NCBI GenBank assembly: GCA_022969175.1
Contig: JALJPB010000009.1
Location: 60,340-124,339, forward strand
Direction of reading: 5' to 3'
DNA from: Colwellia sp.
Lineage (GTDB): Bacteria; Pseudomonadota; Gammaproteobacteria; Enterobacterales; Alteromonadaceae
Length of the DNA stretch: 64,000 bases
Shown: one piece after another, positions 27,144-37,737 of the stretch
How positions within the stretch are numbered: the first letter of the stretch is position 1
How the letters are laid out: each line of letters starts with the position of its first letter
Notes under the pieces: generated by a model
The model's input: only the letters and a program-made list of their open reading frames with translations
The model's database searches: none
What the model was told of the DNA's origin: nothing
Program-made: the position numbers and the translations under genes

Positions 27144-29774
27144 GTGTTTTCATTTAAAAGAATAATAAAAGTTATTTTTGTCTTATCAACTTTGGCGCTA
27201 CTTGTTTTAGGCGCCTTATATTTTAGTATGCGCGAAGATTTGCCTAGCGTCGAATTATTAAAAGATATTCAATGGCAAACACCTATGCAGATATATAGCG
27301 CAGATAACAAACTTATTTCTCAATTTGGTGAAAAGAAGCGTTACCCGCTGATACTTGATCAAGTACCTCAGCAGTTAATTAATGCTATTTTAGCCACAGA
27401 AGATGACCGCTTTTATTTACACTTTGGTGTTGATCCTATTGGCATGAGCCGTGCAATTATCGGTCAGCTTACAGGTAAAAATAAAGGTGGTGCAAGTACG
27501 ATAACGATGCAAGTTGCCCGCAACTTTTTTTTAACTCGCGAGCAAACTTACATTCGAAAACTTAGAGAAATATTTATTTCTTTTCATATTGAAAGTTTAT
27601 TGACTAAAGACGAAATTTTAATGTTATACATCAATAAAATTCCCCTTGGCCATCGTTCATTTGGTTTTGCTGCAGCAGCTCAAGTCTATTATGGAAAAAA
27701 TCTTAAAGAACTCTCTTTAGCTCAAATTGCAGTGCTTGCCGGCCTACCCAAAGCACCATCGACAATTAATCCTATTCGCTCACTTGTTCGAGCAAAAAAA
27801 CGTCGCGCTGTCGTATTAAAAAGAATGTTAGTAAGTGATTACATCACTCAAAATGAATACCAAGAAGCACTAAACTCGCCAATGACAGGAAAAAGACATG
27901 GGGCACAAATCGAGTTAAATGCTCCTTATGTAGCTGAAATGGCACACCAGGAAATGCTTAGTCGATTTGGAAAAGAGCAAGCTTACAACAATGGCTATAA
28001 AGTTTTTACCTCTATCACAACTGACTTACAGCTTGCCGCCCAACATGCCGTTATAACTAATTTATTAAATTATGATCAACGCCATGGATATCGTGGTCCG
28101 GTAAAATCGTTAAGACCTTTGCCTATAACAGAGAAAGGGATAAATAAATCTGAAGCAATCTCAGACGATAACACTTTTGAGTTGAACGAGGTGAAACCTT
28201 TAACAAGTGAAGAAATAACTAAAGCCTTAAAAACTACAACAAGTTATCAATCACTGATCCCTGCGGTCGTAACCGAAGTATTAGAGCAGTCAATTATTGT
28301 CACTTTTACAAACCAACAACAAACAATGATTACTTGGCAAGGATTATCCTGGGCTCGACAATTTATATCCGACGATAAACAAGACAAAGAGCCTAAATTT
28401 GCCAATGACATAACCAACTATGGTGATGTTATTTATGTCACTAAAAAAGAAGATGGAAGCTATCAGTTGAGTCAATTACCCGAAGTGAGTGCTGCCCTTG
28501 TTTCTATATCTCCGGATAACGGCGCAATAAAAGCGGCAGTTGGTGGTTTTAGTTTTACACAAAGTCAATTTAACCGTGTAACTCAAGCCAAACGTCAAGT
28601 TGGCTCAAATATTAAGCCATTTATCTATTCTGCCGCCCTTGAAAAGGGCTTAACTTTAGCTAGTTTAGTTAACGATGCCCCCATCAACCAATGGGATAGA
28701 AGTACCGGTCTTGTTTGGCGACCAAAAAATTCTCCGCCGACATATTTAGGTACGATAAGAGTTCGTTTAGCTCTAGCGTTATCGAAAAATGTTATTGCTG
28801 TTCGCCTATTAAGACTTGTTGGTCTTGATAACATGATCGGTTATTTATCACAATTCGGCTTTGTTCCTGGTGAATTACCTCGAAATGAAACACTTGCTTT
28901 GGGCTCAGCTTCACTTACCCCATTAGAATTAGTCACGGGCTTTGCTACTTTTGCTAATGGCGGTTTTTTAGTTGAGCCTTATTTAATTGAACGTATTGAA
29001 GATCCCTTTGGCAATATAATATTTCAAGCTAATCCAAAACTTGCTTGTGATCCTTGTTTGGATAACGTTATAGAGGAAGATGAACAGTTGTTAGATAGTG
29101 AAACTAATCTATCAGGCTTATTAGATAATTTACCAGAAGTACTTAACAGTGAAACTTTTGAAAAAGCGATAGAAGATAGCTCACCAGTGGTAATACAACA
29201 AGCTCCTAGAGTTATTTCTGAACAAAATGCCTTTTTAATAGGACAAGCGCTTAACAGCGTCATCTGGGGAGCTGATTGGAATACTAAACCTTTTTGGAAT
29301 GGAACGGGCCATAGAGCAAGAATATTAAAACGCCGTGATATAGCGGGAAAAACCGGTACGACTAACGAATCTAAAGATGCTTGGTTTTCAGGCTTTACCC
29401 GACGTTTAGTGACAACATCATGGATCGGCTTTGACGATTATAAACGCAATTTAGGCAGAACTAGATATAATAATAATCTACCTAAAAATCAAATTCCTCC
29501 TGGCTCTGAGGCGGGTGCAAAATCGGCACAACCCGCTTGGATAATGTTTATGGCATCGGCACTGCCTACTCTTGCCGAAGAGCCATTTGAACCACCAGAG
29601 GGTATCGTTTCCGTTCGAATTGATAAAGCAACAGGAAAACTCACCACCAAAACAGATAGAAGTAGTCAGTTTGAATACTTTATTGTTGGTACTGAGCCTA
29701 CAGAATATGTCACTGAAGACAATAGTGGCAATATTCTTGATGGTATTGATACCGAGGAAGAGGAGCTGTTTTAG
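27144..29774 (+). CDS. mrcA: Penicillin-binding protein 1A
   Basis: A bifunctional class A PBP that polymerises glycan strands and cross-links peptides outside the inner membrane. The 876-residue protein has an N-terminal anchor (about 8-27) and a GT51 transglycosylase domain (about 55-230; ATEDDRFYLHFGVDP with catalytic Glu, then GGASTITMQVARN). An OB-like insert and the transpeptidase domain (about 430-790) follow, with SxxK at Ser488-Lys491, SKN at 547-549 and KTG at 736-738. All catalytic motifs are intact. It starts with an apparent GTG at 27144 and is divergent from pilM. Confidence 0.96.
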   Translation: MFSFKRIIKVIFVLSTLALLVLGALYFSMREDLPSVELLKDIQWQTPMQIYSADNKLISQFGEKKRYPLILDQVPQQLINAILATEDDRFYLHFGVDPIGMSRAIIGQLTGKNKGGASTITMQVARNFFLTREQTYIRKLREIFISFHIESLLTKDEILMLYINKIPLGHRSFGFAAAAQVYYGKNLKELSLAQIAVLAGLPKAPSTINPIRSLVRAKKRRAVVLKRMLVSDYITQNEYQEALNSPMTGKRHGAQIELNAPYVAEMAHQEMLSRFGKEQAYNNGYKVFTSITTDLQLAAQHAVITNLLNYDQRHGYRGPVKSLRPLPITEKGINKSEAISDDNTFELNEVKPLTSEEITKALKTTTSYQSLIPAVVTEVLEQSIIVTFTNQQQTMITWQGLSWARQFISDDKQDKEPKFANDITNYGDVIYVTKKEDGSYQLSQLPEVSAALVSISPDNGAIKAAVGGFSFTQSQFNRVTQAKRQVGSNIKPFIYSAALEKGLTLASLVNDAPINQWDRSTGLVWRPKNSPPTYLGTIRVRLALALSKNVIAVRLLRLVGLDNMIGYLSQFGFVPGELPRNETLALGSASLTPLELVTGFATFANGGFLVEPYLIERIEDPFGNIIFQANPKLACDPCLDNVIEEDEQLLDSETNLSGLLDNLPEVLNSETFEKAIEDSSPVVIQQAPRVISEQNAFLIGQALNSVIWGADWNTKPFWNGTGHRARILKRRDIAGKTGTTNESKDAWFSGFTRRLVTTSWIGFDDYKRNLGRTRYNNNLPKNQIPPGSEAGAKSAQPAWIMFMASALPTLAEEPFEPPEGIVSVRIDKATGKLTTKTDRSSQFEYFIVGTEPTEYVTEDNSGNILDGIDTEEEELF

Positions 29775-29802
29775 GAGTATCACCATTGATAGATTGGTTT
29801 AA

Positions 29803-29831
29803 AGTGGCTTAAGAAAAATCTATAAGCCACT
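29803..29831 (+). terminator. Hairpin after mrcA
   Basis: A 9-bp perfect stem (AGTGGCTTA with TAAGCCACT) around an 11-base loop lies about 30 bp after the mrcA stop. There is no strong U-tract, so it is a weak terminator candidate or 3' stabilising structure. Confidence 0.4.
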
Positions 29832-29851
29832 AGCTTAATCCTGCGAATTTA

Positions 29852-30211
29852 ATACCAATTCCAATAAGTTTATTCCCACTCAGCGAGAGTTAAAAGGCTG
29901 ATAGGCAAGGCATTGATTGAAGACGACACCATGGATGGTGAAGGTAGAGTGAAGCAGGATGCTAGAGCCGAGAATGGTTATTCTCGGTAATTGCTCCTGC
30001 ATTACTCTAATGTCCTACATCCATGTAGGAACCTTAACAAAATCAATAACGCAGCGTATAAGCCTTTTAAACTCGCCCTTTGGGTGCTTCCCAGCGATGT
30101 GATAACCACACAGTATTTCTTTCATATAGACTGACTATATGCAAAAAAATCCTATTTATTCTCAAACCGCTGGGAAGCTCTGAGTGAGAACAAATTTAAT
30201 GGACTTGGTAT
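29852..30211. repeat. MITE-like structured repeat with terminal inverted repeats
   Basis: A 360-bp noncoding element bounded by imperfect inverted repeats of about 35 bp: the left end begins ATACCAATTCCAATAAGTTT and the right end, read on the other strand, ATACCAAGTCCATTAAATTT. Both continue into T(A/G)TTC(C/T)CACTCAG. Inside are several hairpins: a TAGAGT..GCAGGA arm pair enclosing CCGAGAAT/ATTCTCGG (about 29945-30014), TCCTACATCCATGTAGGA (about 30012-30029), and CTTCCCAGCG/CGCTGGGAAG (about 30090-30180) enclosing CATATAG/CTATATG. It has no ORF. It ends 4 bp from the argA stop codon and may serve as that gene's 3' structure. Confidence 0.7.
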
Positions 30212-30214
30212 GGG

Positions 30215-31522
30215 TTAAATATCTTTAATAAAAATTTTAGATTTTCGCTGATAATTGTACATTTTTTGTTTGCCCTTAGGCAAGTTTTCCATAGATTGTT
30301 CAATAAAGCCTTTTTCTAAAAACCAATGTCCACTTACCGTGGTTAAGACAAATATTGATGATAACTCTTGCTGCTGAGCTTCTTGTTCTAAAGCTTCCAT
30401 TAAGCGTCCACCTCGATTTCCCTTACGATAGTCTGGGTGTATAGCAACACAAGCCACTTCTCCTGTTTTTGCATCCGGATAAGGATATAATGCAGCGCAA
30501 GCAATAATCACATCTTCTTTTTTGAGTACGGTGAATTTATCAATCTCTACTTCAAGTAGCTCCCGAGAGCGCTTAACTAAAACACCTTCAGCTTCAAGTG
30601 GTGCAAGCAGCTCCAAAATACCAGCGACATCATCAATGGTAGCCGTCGATAGTTGTTCTTTATGATCTTTTGCAATAAGGGTTCCTGCACCATCACGAGT
30701 AAACAGCTCTTGCAATAATGCGGTATCGCTTTGATAACTTACACAATGACAGCGTTCAACGCCATTCTCACCACTTTGAATAATTGCTCTAAGCAGCAAT
30801 TGTCGTACATGACAGTCTTTTTCATCCAACAGGGTCTTCACTCGGCGAACACTGCAACTTCTAATCAACTTACCCGTTTCGTCCAGCAAACCAGCATCTT
30901 CGGTTAAAGTGATTAACTTGTCTGCTTTTAACGCAATAGCCGTTTGTGCTGCAACATCCTCTAAAGCTAAATTAAAAACTTCACCTGTAGGCGAATAGCC
31001 AATAGGTGAGAGTAAAACAATCGAGCCATAATCAAGTTGCATATTTATACCTTCAGAATCAATCCTACGAACACAGCCAGTATATTTATAATCAATCCCG
31101 CCACGAACCCCCATAGGCTTAGCAACAACGAAGTTCCCTGTACTCACCCTAATTTGAGAGCCATGCATGGGTGAATTCACCAAACCTGTACTTAATAAGG
31201 CTTCAATATGCAGCCTTAAAGAGCCTGTCGCATCTTTTACTGCAACTAAAGTTTTAGCATCCGTTACTCGAATATTATTCTCAATCTTTCTGTCTATGCC
31301 ACGTTGCGCCATTCGATCTTCAATTTGTGGCCGAGCACCATGCACCACGACAAGTTTGACCCCTAAACTACGCAGCAAAGATATATCATGAATAATATTG
31401 GCAAAGTTGGGATGTGATACCGTTTCACCACCAAACATTAGCACTACGGTTTTACCACGATGCGCATTGATATAAGGCGCAGCGTTTCTAAACCATTTAA
31501 TGTTATTTATATAATTATCCAT
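30215..31522 (-). CDS. argA: Amino-acid N-acetyltransferase (N-acetylglutamate synthase)
   Basis: ArgA acetylates glutamate with acetyl-CoA, the first step of arginine synthesis, and is usually feedback inhibited by arginine. The 435-residue protein has an N-terminal amino-acid-kinase-like domain (about 1-290; KTVVLMFGGETV and VKLVVVHGARPQIEDRM) and a C-terminal GNAT domain (about 295-430; CVAIHPDYRKGNRGGRLMEA). Length is as in E. coli ArgA (443). It lies 58 bp after the argH fusion gene, which carries a second acetyltransferase domain, so the locus encodes two candidate enzymes for this step. Confidence 0.94.
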   Translation of the reverse strand: MDNYINNIKWFRNAAPYINAHRGKTVVLMFGGETVSHPNFANIIHDISLLRSLGVKLVVVHGARPQIEDRMAQRGIDRKIENNIRVTDAKTLVAVKDATGSLRLHIEALLSTGLVNSPMHGSQIRVSTGNFVVAKPMGVRGGIDYKYTGCVRRIDSEGINMQLDYGSIVLLSPIGYSPTGEVFNLALEDVAAQTAIALKADKLITLTEDAGLLDETGKLIRSCSVRRVKTLLDEKDCHVRQLLLRAIIQSGENGVERCHCVSYQSDTALLQELFTRDGAGTLIAKDHKEQLSTATIDDVAGILELLAPLEAEGVLVKRSRELLEVEIDKFTVLKKEDVIIACAALYPYPDAKTGEVACVAIHPDYRKGNRGGRLMEALEQEAQQQELSSIFVLTTVSGHWFLEKGFIEQSMENLPKGKQKMYNYQRKSKIFIKDI

Positions 31523-31580
31523 GACTTTTACTTCATTTCCCTTGATTTAGTTTTCGTTAAAGCTCTAACATTTATGAGTG

Positions 31581-33521
31581 CTAAACATTACCTGAACGGT
31601 CGACGATATATACCATCGCCACTTCATCTTCTGGATCTTTATGCGGGCTTTGTTCACTGTCTTCGATGATATTGCTCGCCAGTGAGCTTTTTTCAATAAC
31701 TGCAAAACCCAGTTTATTAAAGAATTCTGGCAAATAAGTTAAAACGATAATTTTCTGTAATTCCATCTGGTGAGCAAATTCTAATAAATATTGAACTAAA
31801 GCTTGCCCCTGACCTTGGCCATGAACTGATTTATCAACAACGATTGAGCGTATTTCAGCTAATCCAGTTTGATAGATATACAAAGAAGCACAACCAACGA
31901 CTTCACTATCAATTTCAGCAACAACAAAGTTTTGAATATCATGAATAATATTGTCTCGACTACGTGGAAGAATTTCGCCTTTGCCAGACCAATAATCAAC
32001 TTGCTGATAAATTTTATCGACATCCGACATTCTTGCTCTTCTCACTGAAAGTGCTGCCGCTTTTTGGGCATTTAAACGTTGTTTAACTTGTTTTAATGCC
32101 ATATTAATTTGATCTTTGCTCGGCGCACCAACTACTTGACCATTTAAGCTATCGCTATTGCCTTGAATATCCGCTAACGCTTTTTTTACTTGAGTTCTTG
32201 ATGTACCGCCAATAGCTACACGTTTATCTAAACAAGACTCTATCGATAAATGCTGATAAACATCTTGTTCAATTTTGTCACTAAATTCCTGTAATTGAGC
32301 TAAAGAGAATTCTTCTAGCGCATGGCCAGCGTCAATAGCGGCTAAAACTACCTCACCAACAATATGGTGAGCTTCACGAAAGGGAATATTTTTACTGACA
32401 AGATAATCGGCAAGTTCTGTTGAGTTTGCATAGCCTTGCTGCGCTGCAGCCAAAGTACGCGCACGGTTCACCTTCAAACCATCAGCAATTAATACTGCCA
32501 TTTCCATGCATTCTTGCCATGTATCAAGGGCATCAAAAAGTCCTTCTTTATCCTCTTGCATATCTTTATTATAAGCAAGTGGTAAACCTTTCATTGTCAC
32601 CATCATTGCCGTTAGAGAGCCTATAACACGGCCCGCTTTACCACGAATAAGTTCACAAGCATCTGGGTTTTTCTTTTGTGGCATTAATGATGAGCCGGAG
32701 CTCACTAAGTCACTCATTTCTACAAAACCTGCTTCTCCAGAATTATAGAAAATTAAATCTTCGGCAAAACGTGATAAATGCATCATAGAAATACTGGCGC
32801 TTGATAATAACTCAAGCACGTGGTCCCTATCAGAAACCGCATCTAAAGAATTTAATGTTGCACTTCTAAAGCCTAAATTGTGTGCTAATAAATCACGATC
32901 TATAGGATAAGCAGTACCCGCCAAGGCGCCAGAGCCTAAAGGCGAAGTATCTGCACGGTATAAAGTATCTTTTAAACGACCAATATCACGATTGAACATT
33001 TCAACATAGGCCAAGCACCAGTGACCAAAGGTTACCGGTTGTGCACGTTGCAAATGAGTGTAACCGGGTAATACCGTATTACTTTCACGCTCAGCTAAAT
33101 TCAATAGAGCCTGTTGTAAATTGACTAGGGCAAATAAAATATCACCGCCCATTTCTTTACACCAAAGTTTTAAATCAGTAGCAACTTGGTCATTACGACT
33201 ACGACCGGTATGGAGTTTTTTGCCTAAATCACCGGTTTTTTCAATCAAGTTTATTTCAACCCAACTGTGAATATCTTCAGCATCAGAGCTTAATATCTGA
33301 TTGGGATCATTTTCAACTGACGCCTTTAGCTCAAGTAGTGCAGCTTTTAAACGCTCAAATTCATCTTGGCTTATTACGTCAACAGTTGTTAATGCTTCTG
33401 CCCAGGCAATTGAACCAACAATGTCTTGCACTGCCATACGGTAATCAATAGGTAGCGAGTCGTTAAATTTTTTAAATTGAACACTGGCTTTTTCTTTAAA
33501 CCTTCCACCCCATAACGCCAT
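31581..33521 (-). CDS. argH: Argininosuccinate lyase fused to a GNAT acetyltransferase (ArgH(A))
   Basis: A 646-residue fusion. Residues 1-460 are argininosuccinate lyase, which splits argininosuccinate into arginine and fumarate; the signature [12 protein letters not shown] is near 276-287 and [13 protein letters not shown] near 110. Residues about 490-640 form a GNAT domain ([20 protein letters not shown], then [10 protein letters not shown]) like the short N-acetylglutamate synthase of the ArgH(A) enzymes known from Moritella, Vibrio and relatives. Both halves look intact. The gene starts 2 bp after argG and is followed by a stand-alone argA. Confidence 0.93.
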   Translation of the reverse strand: MALWGGRFKEKASVQFKKFNDSLPIDYRMAVQDIVGSIAWAEALTTVDVISQDEFERLKAALLELKASVENDPNQILSSDAEDIHSWVEINLIEKTGDLGKKLHTGRSRNDQVATDLKLWCKEMGGDILFALVNLQQALLNLAERESNTVLPGYTHLQRAQPVTFGHWCLAYVEMFNRDIGRLKDTLYRADTSPLGSGALAGTAYPIDRDLLAHNLGFRSATLNSLDAVSDRDHVLELLSSASISMMHLSRFAEDLIFYNSGEAGFVEMSDLVSSGSSLMPQKKNPDACELIRGKAGRVIGSLTAMMVTMKGLPLAYNKDMQEDKEGLFDALDTWQECMEMAVLIADGLKVNRARTLAAAQQGYANSTELADYLVSKNIPFREAHHIVGEVVLAAIDAGHALEEFSLAQLQEFSDKIEQDVYQHLSIESCLDKRVAIGGTSRTQVKKALADIQGNSDSLNGQVVGAPSKDQINMALKQVKQRLNAQKAAALSVRRARMSDVDKIYQQVDYWSGKGEILPRSRDNIIHDIQNFVVAEIDSEVVGCASLYIYQTGLAEIRSIVVDKSVHGQGQGQALVQYLLEFAHQMELQKIIVLTYLPEFFNKLGFAVIEKSSLASNIIEDSEQSPHKDPEDEVAMVYIVDRSGNV

Positions 33522-33523
33522 AA

Positions 33524-34762
33524 TTATTCCCCTTTAGCCTTTTCGTCTAAAGATTTCAGCGCCGCTATACGGCTTGATAAACTAAATAAACGAATAAAAC
33601 CTTCAGCATGTTTTTGGTCATATACATCATCAGCACCAAAGGTAGCAAATTCTTCCGAATATAAGCTGTTAGGAGAACGACGCTGAGTAACGGTCGCTTG
33701 GCCTTTATAAAGCTTAACAACAATATCACCAGTGACTTTCTCTGCTAACGAGGCAGCAGCTGCGAGTTGTGCTTTGGCAAGAGGCGTAAACCAACGACCA
33801 TCATAAATAACATGTGAAAATTCTAAACCTACAGACTCTCTAAATTTTAAAGACTCTTTATCATGAATCAAAGTTTCTAAACCTTTATATGCCGCCATCA
33901 ATACCGTGCCACCAGGAGTTTCATAACAGCCACGAGATTTCATGCCTACTAAACGATTTTCAACAATATCGATACGACCAACACCGTGTGCCGCAGCTTT
34001 ATCATTTAAATACATTAATGATTGGTAAGGTGATAATTGCTGACTATCAACAGATACCAATTCACCATATTGAAAGCTTAAAGCAATTGATTCAGGCACA
34101 TCTGGAGCATCGAGAGGATCAACAGTCATCGTCCAAACTTCTTTTGATGGCTCACACCAAGGGTCTTCTAACTCACCACCTTCATGTGAAATATGCCAAG
34201 CATTGGCATCACGGCTATAAATTTTAGTTAAAGAAGCCGAACAAGGAATATCACGCTCGGCTAAATAGTCTAATAAGTCTTCACGAGAAACCATGTCCCA
34301 TTCGCGCCAAGGTGCAATTACCGTTAGTTGTGGTGCAAGAGCAGCAAAACAGGACTCGAAACGTACTTGGTCGTTACCTTTACCTGTACAACCATGACAA
34401 AGTGCATCAGCGCCTACTTTTAGCGCAAGTTCAACATGAGCTTTAGCAATAACCGGACGCGCCATTGAAGTACCCAATAAATACTGACCTTCATAAACAG
34501 AGCCGGTTTTTAAGATTGGATAAATATAGTCTTTAACGTACTCTTCTTTTAAATCAACTACATGACATTCACTAGCACCAGAAGCTATCGCTTTTTCGAC
34601 AATACCTTCAAGCTCTTCTTCACCTTGACCAACATCAGCACAAAAGGCAATAACTTCACAGCCATCATAATTTTCTTTTAACCATGGAATAATTGCAGAA
34701 GTATCTAAACCGCCTGAATATGCTAATACTACCTTTTTGATTTGTTTTTTTACTTGAGTCAT
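33524..34762 (-). CDS. argG: Argininosuccinate synthase
   Basis: ArgG condenses citrulline and aspartate with ATP to argininosuccinate. The 412-residue protein has the PP-loop ATP motif [18 protein letters not shown] near the N-terminus, [15 protein letters not shown] (citrulline/aspartate site) and the C-terminal [20 protein letters not shown]. Length is typical of the about 400-residue type. It follows argF after about 105 bp that contains a REP-like hairpin, and precedes the argH fusion by 2 bp. Confidence 0.97.
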   Translation of the reverse strand: MTQVKKQIKKVVLAYSGGLDTSAIIPWLKENYDGCEVIAFCADVGQGEEELEGIVEKAIASGASECHVVDLKEEYVKDYIYPILKTGSVYEGQYLLGTSMARPVIAKAHVELALKVGADALCHGCTGKGNDQVRFESCFAALAPQLTVIAPWREWDMVSREDLLDYLAERDIPCSASLTKIYSRDANAWHISHEGGELEDPWCEPSKEVWTMTVDPLDAPDVPESIALSFQYGELVSVDSQQLSPYQSLMYLNDKAAAHGVGRIDIVENRLVGMKSRGCYETPGGTVLMAAYKGLETLIHDKESLKFRESVGLEFSHVIYDGRWFTPLAKAQLAAAASLAEKVTGDIVVKLYKGQATVTQRRSPNSLYSEEFATFGADDVYDQKHAEGFIRLFSLSSRIAALKSLDEKAKGE

Positions 34763-34828
34763 TTGTCTCTTCTCTTAAATTTGTTTATTTGTATCCCACA
34801 TTATATTATTGGGGATCGAGTTAATGTA

Positions 34829-34863
34829 TTGAGATTCCGGCCTAAATAACAACCGGAATGACA
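34829..34863. repeat. REP-like palindromic repeat between argF and argG
   Basis: ATTCCGG and its complement CCGGAAT form a 7-bp stem around a 12-base loop, followed by GAC. The 25-base core 34838-34862 matches 63891-63915 near the right end of the window at 21 of 25 positions, so this is a dispersed repeat. In the arg transcript it would form a hairpin between argF and argG. Confidence 0.6.
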
Positions 34864-34869
34864 TTGTTA

Positions 34870-35859
34870 TTAATTACTAAAAAGCGAAACTAGTACTGCA
34901 TTTTGTGCCCACATTCTGTTTTCTGCTTCTTGAAAAGCTACTGACATTTCGCTATCAAATAATTCTGTCGTTATTTCTTCTTCTAAATGTGCCGGTTGAC
35001 AGTGCATAACAATACTAGCCCCTGCCTTTGCCATTAAATTGTGATTGACTTGAAAAGGTGCAAATACCTCTAATACTTGTTTTTTCTTACTTGGGTCTTC
35101 ATCGCCCATAGATATCCAAGTATCAGTATAAATTGCATCTTGTTGGCCGATGGCATCGATATCATTAGTAAAAATTAGTTTAGCGCCAGACTCCGCTGCC
35201 AATGTTTTTGCCTTATCAATCATTGAAGCTTTAGCCTCAAATCCTTTAGGGCTAATTAAAGTAAAATCCACGCCCAAAATTGCGGCCATGATCATCAATG
35301 AATTAGAGACATTATTACCATCACCGACATAAGCTAATTTCACTTGAGTAAGATCATCCTTACCAAGTTTAGTCAGGTTTTCAGTTAAGGTAACAAAATC
35401 GGCTAACGCCTGACATGGGTGATACAAATCACACAAGGCATTAATCACTGGCACACTTGCATGCTCAGCTAACTGCTTTATTGAGTCGTGACTAAAAACC
35501 CGTGCAACAATAATATCGGCATAACATGATAAGTTTTTTGCATAATCACTAACCCGTTCACGTTCACCTAACTTGCCATTTTGCTGACCTAAATATAGTG
35601 AATGCCCACCTAATTTGTTAATACCCATATCAAAACTAACATGAGTTCTTAAAGAAGGTTTTTCAAAGATCATCGCCACTGACTTACCCGCTAAAACTTG
35701 GTTATAATCTGTCGGATTTTTTTTAATTTTTATTGCAAGATCAATTAAGCCTAATAGTTGGCTTTTAGATAATTGATCATCAGCTAAAAAATTATTAAAT
35801 TCGTTCTTTTTAAATGGTGAGGTTTTTTGTACTGTATTTTCAGGTATAACTTTTAACAT
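34870..35859 (-). CDS. argF: Ornithine carbamoyltransferase
   Basis: ArgF transfers carbamoyl from carbamoyl phosphate to ornithine, giving citrulline. The start at 35859 (AGAGA 8 bases upstream) gives 329 residues. The carbamoyl-phosphate motif EKPSLRTHVSFD (SxRT type) is near 72, the HPCQALAD motif near 148, and the ornithine-loop region (usually HCLP) reads MHCQPAHLEEEI with HCQP near 291. Length is normal. It lies between argB (43 bp) and argG on the same strand. Confidence 0.95.
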   Translation of the reverse strand: MLKVIPENTVQKTSPFKKNEFNNFLADDQLSKSQLLGLIDLAIKIKKNPTDYNQVLAGKSVAMIFEKPSLRTHVSFDMGINKLGGHSLYLGQQNGKLGERERVSDYAKNLSCYADIIVARVFSHDSIKQLAEHASVPVINALCDLYHPCQALADFVTLTENLTKLGKDDLTQVKLAYVGDGNNVSNSLMIMAAILGVDFTLISPKGFEAKASMIDKAKTLAAESGAKLIFTNDIDAIGQQDAIYTDTWISMGDEDPSKKKQVLEVFAPFQVNHNLMAKAGASIVMHCQPAHLEEEITTELFDSEMSVAFQEAENRMWAQNAVLVSLFSN

Positions 35860-35902
35860 AGTAATTTCTCTAAACATTTTTTAAACAACTAGCGATTAAA
35901 CG

Positions 35903-36673
35903 CTAACAAGGTTGAATGCGAGTACCTACGCATTCACCATTAAGTAAATTAACGATTTGTTCGGGCGACTGCCAACTGGCAACCGCGATACTTCGTCGTA
36001 ATTGTTTAGCCGCCGAAAGTGCCGCATTTACTTTAGCTGTCATCCCACCAGCGATAACCCCTTCATTAATTAAGGCATCAGCTTGTTGGCTATTTAAAGA
36101 CTCTAAATATTCACCGGTGGCATCTTTCACGCCATTTACATCAGTTAACAGCAGTAAATCAGCATTAAGCAGTTGGCAGATTATCACTGCTGCATCATCT
36201 GCATTTACGTTGACCAGCTCACCATTATCAAGTGTACCGATAGAAGAAATAATAGGAAAAAAATTGGCTTTTAATAAGGTATCAATCAGTTTACTACTAT
36301 GCGCTTTTGGACAACCAACCTGCCCTAAACCTTGGTCACTTAATTGACAAGTCACCATGTTGCCATCAGTTAATGCCAAACCAACAGCGGGAATTTTCAT
36401 ACTTACCGCTGTAGCGACAATCGATTTATTTACCGTACCCGCCAGTGCACCACAAATTAACGGCATTTGTTCTTTAGGTGTCACTCTCAATCCGTGTTTT
36501 TTTGTCGTGGAAAAATTTGCTTGGGCTAGCATCTTATCAACTACACAGCCTCCACCATGAACTAGCACTACAGCCTGATTTTTTAATTGGCTAATCACAG
36601 ATAACAAGGCTGTTAGAGCAGAGTCTTTTTCTAAAATGGCGCCGCCAATTTTAATCACTAATGGCTTTTTCAT
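35903..36673 (-). CDS. argB: Acetylglutamate kinase
   Basis: ArgB phosphorylates N-acetylglutamate. The correct start is 36673 (257 residues), with AAGGAG 7 bases upstream and an ATGA overlap with the argC stop; the upstream in-frame ATG is a shadow within argC. The N-terminal PLVIKIGGAIL is the nucleotide-binding Lys-Gly-Gly motif. VLVHGGGCVVDKML binds substrate, and VNADDAAVIICQLL plus GGMTAKVNAAL complete the amino-acid-kinase fold. The length of 257 is the short, non-arginine-inhibited type found in Enterobacterales and Alteromonadales. Confidence 0.95.
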   Translation of the reverse strand: MKKPLVIKIGGAILEKDSALTALLSVISQLKNQAVVLVHGGGCVVDKMLAQANFSTTKKHGLRVTPKEQMPLICGALAGTVNKSIVATAVSMKIPAVGLALTDGNMVTCQLSDQGLGQVGCPKAHSSKLIDTLLKANFFPIISSIGTLDNGELVNVNADDAAVIICQLLNADLLLLTDVNGVKDATGEYLESLNSQQADALINEGVIAGGMTAKVNAALSAAKQLRRSIAVASWQSPEQIVNLLNGECVGTRIQPC

Positions 36674-37722
36674 AGTTCTGCTCCTTGAGTAAAGCTTCGC
36701 GGTAATAAAGAATAATGACTTACTAAACCTAATGAAATATTGAAACACTGTAATGCTTGAGAAGAAGCACCTTTCAGTAAATTATCGATAGCACAACTTA
36801 TCACTACCACTTGTTTTTCTTCATCAACTTGCCAATGCACATCGGCAAATGGCGTATGAGCAACATTACCTATTTTTGGCCAAGTATTAACTAAACGAAC
36901 TAAAGGTTTATTCTGATATGCTTGATTAAATGCTTCATCTACTTGGTTCTGAGTAACTCCTACTTTTAACTGCAAAGTAACCGTGGCAAGTAAACCCCTT
37001 TTATAAGGAGCAAGGTGAGGATTAAAGATAACTTGCGCGTTAGCTTCTTGGCTTATTTCAGGTTGGTGCCTATGCTGTAAAATATTATAAGCCGTTAAAC
37101 TCACCTCATTAAAGTTAGTGGCTAACGATGCATTTCTACCAGCACCAGTTACGCCGCTAATGCCATTAACAACAATTAGAGAATTTTCAATATGAAGATC
37201 ATTCGACGTAATAGGTTTCAACGCTAATAAACTGGCCGTTGGATAACAGCCCGGAACAGCGATAAGTTCAGTATTTTGAATTTCACTAGCATGCCATTCA
37301 GCTAAACCATACTGTGCTTTTGCAAGCGCAGTTGTACTTTGGTGTTCAAAACCATAATAAGTAGGATAATCTTCAGCATTTTTTAAACGAAAACCGCCAG
37401 AAAGATCAAAAACTTTCACGCCTGCTTCAATAAAAGCTTGCGCCCACTGGGCACTAAATTCGTGTGGAGTAGCAAAAAAAACAGCATCTAGCTTGGTGAC
37501 TGAAGTATCAAACCATTGTTGAGAAAAAGATTGCAGGGGTAGATCACATATCCTCTGCCAGCGACCATGTAAATCACTAAATTTTTTTCCACAGGAAGTG
37601 CTGTTTTCCGATACAACAAGATGTTGTATTGAAACTTTATCGTGTTGGCAAAGTAAACCGACTAACTCTGCTCCGGCATAACCACTAGCGCCTATTACGG
37701 CAATTTTTTGAATCTCTAACAA
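36670..37722 (-). CDS. argC: N-acetyl-gamma-glutamyl-phosphate reductase
   Basis: ArgC reduces acetylglutamyl phosphate with NADPH. The 350-residue protein has the Rossmann motif IAVIGASGYAGAELVGLL at the N-terminus and the catalytic cysteine in AVPGCYPTASLLAL (about 158-171). The conserved GVTGAGRNAS follows, and HRHQPEIS carries the general-base histidine. First gene of argCBFG-argH(A)-argA, divergent from argE. It overlaps argB by 4 bp (ATGA). Confidence 0.96.
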   Translation of the reverse strand: MLEIQKIAVIGASGYAGAELVGLLCQHDKVSIQHLVVSENSTSCGKKFSDLHGRWQRICDLPLQSFSQQWFDTSVTKLDAVFFATPHEFSAQWAQAFIEAGVKVFDLSGGFRLKNAEDYPTYYGFEHQSTTALAKAQYGLAEWHASEIQNTELIAVPGCYPTASLLALKPITSNDLHIENSLIVVNGISGVTGAGRNASLATNFNEVSLTAYNILQHRHQPEISQEANAQVIFNPHLAPYKRGLLATVTLQLKVGVTQNQVDEAFNQAYQNKPLVRLVNTWPKIGNVAHTPFADVHWQVDEEKQVVVISCAIDNLLKGASSQALQCFNISLGLVSHYSLLPRSFTQGAEL

Positions 37723-37737
37723 AACAAACCTCTAAAA

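Noticed and set aside
36674..36748. Longer argB starting at 36748
   Set aside because: The extra 25 codons lie inside argC and lack a ribosome site, while 36673 has AAGGAG and the family N-terminus.
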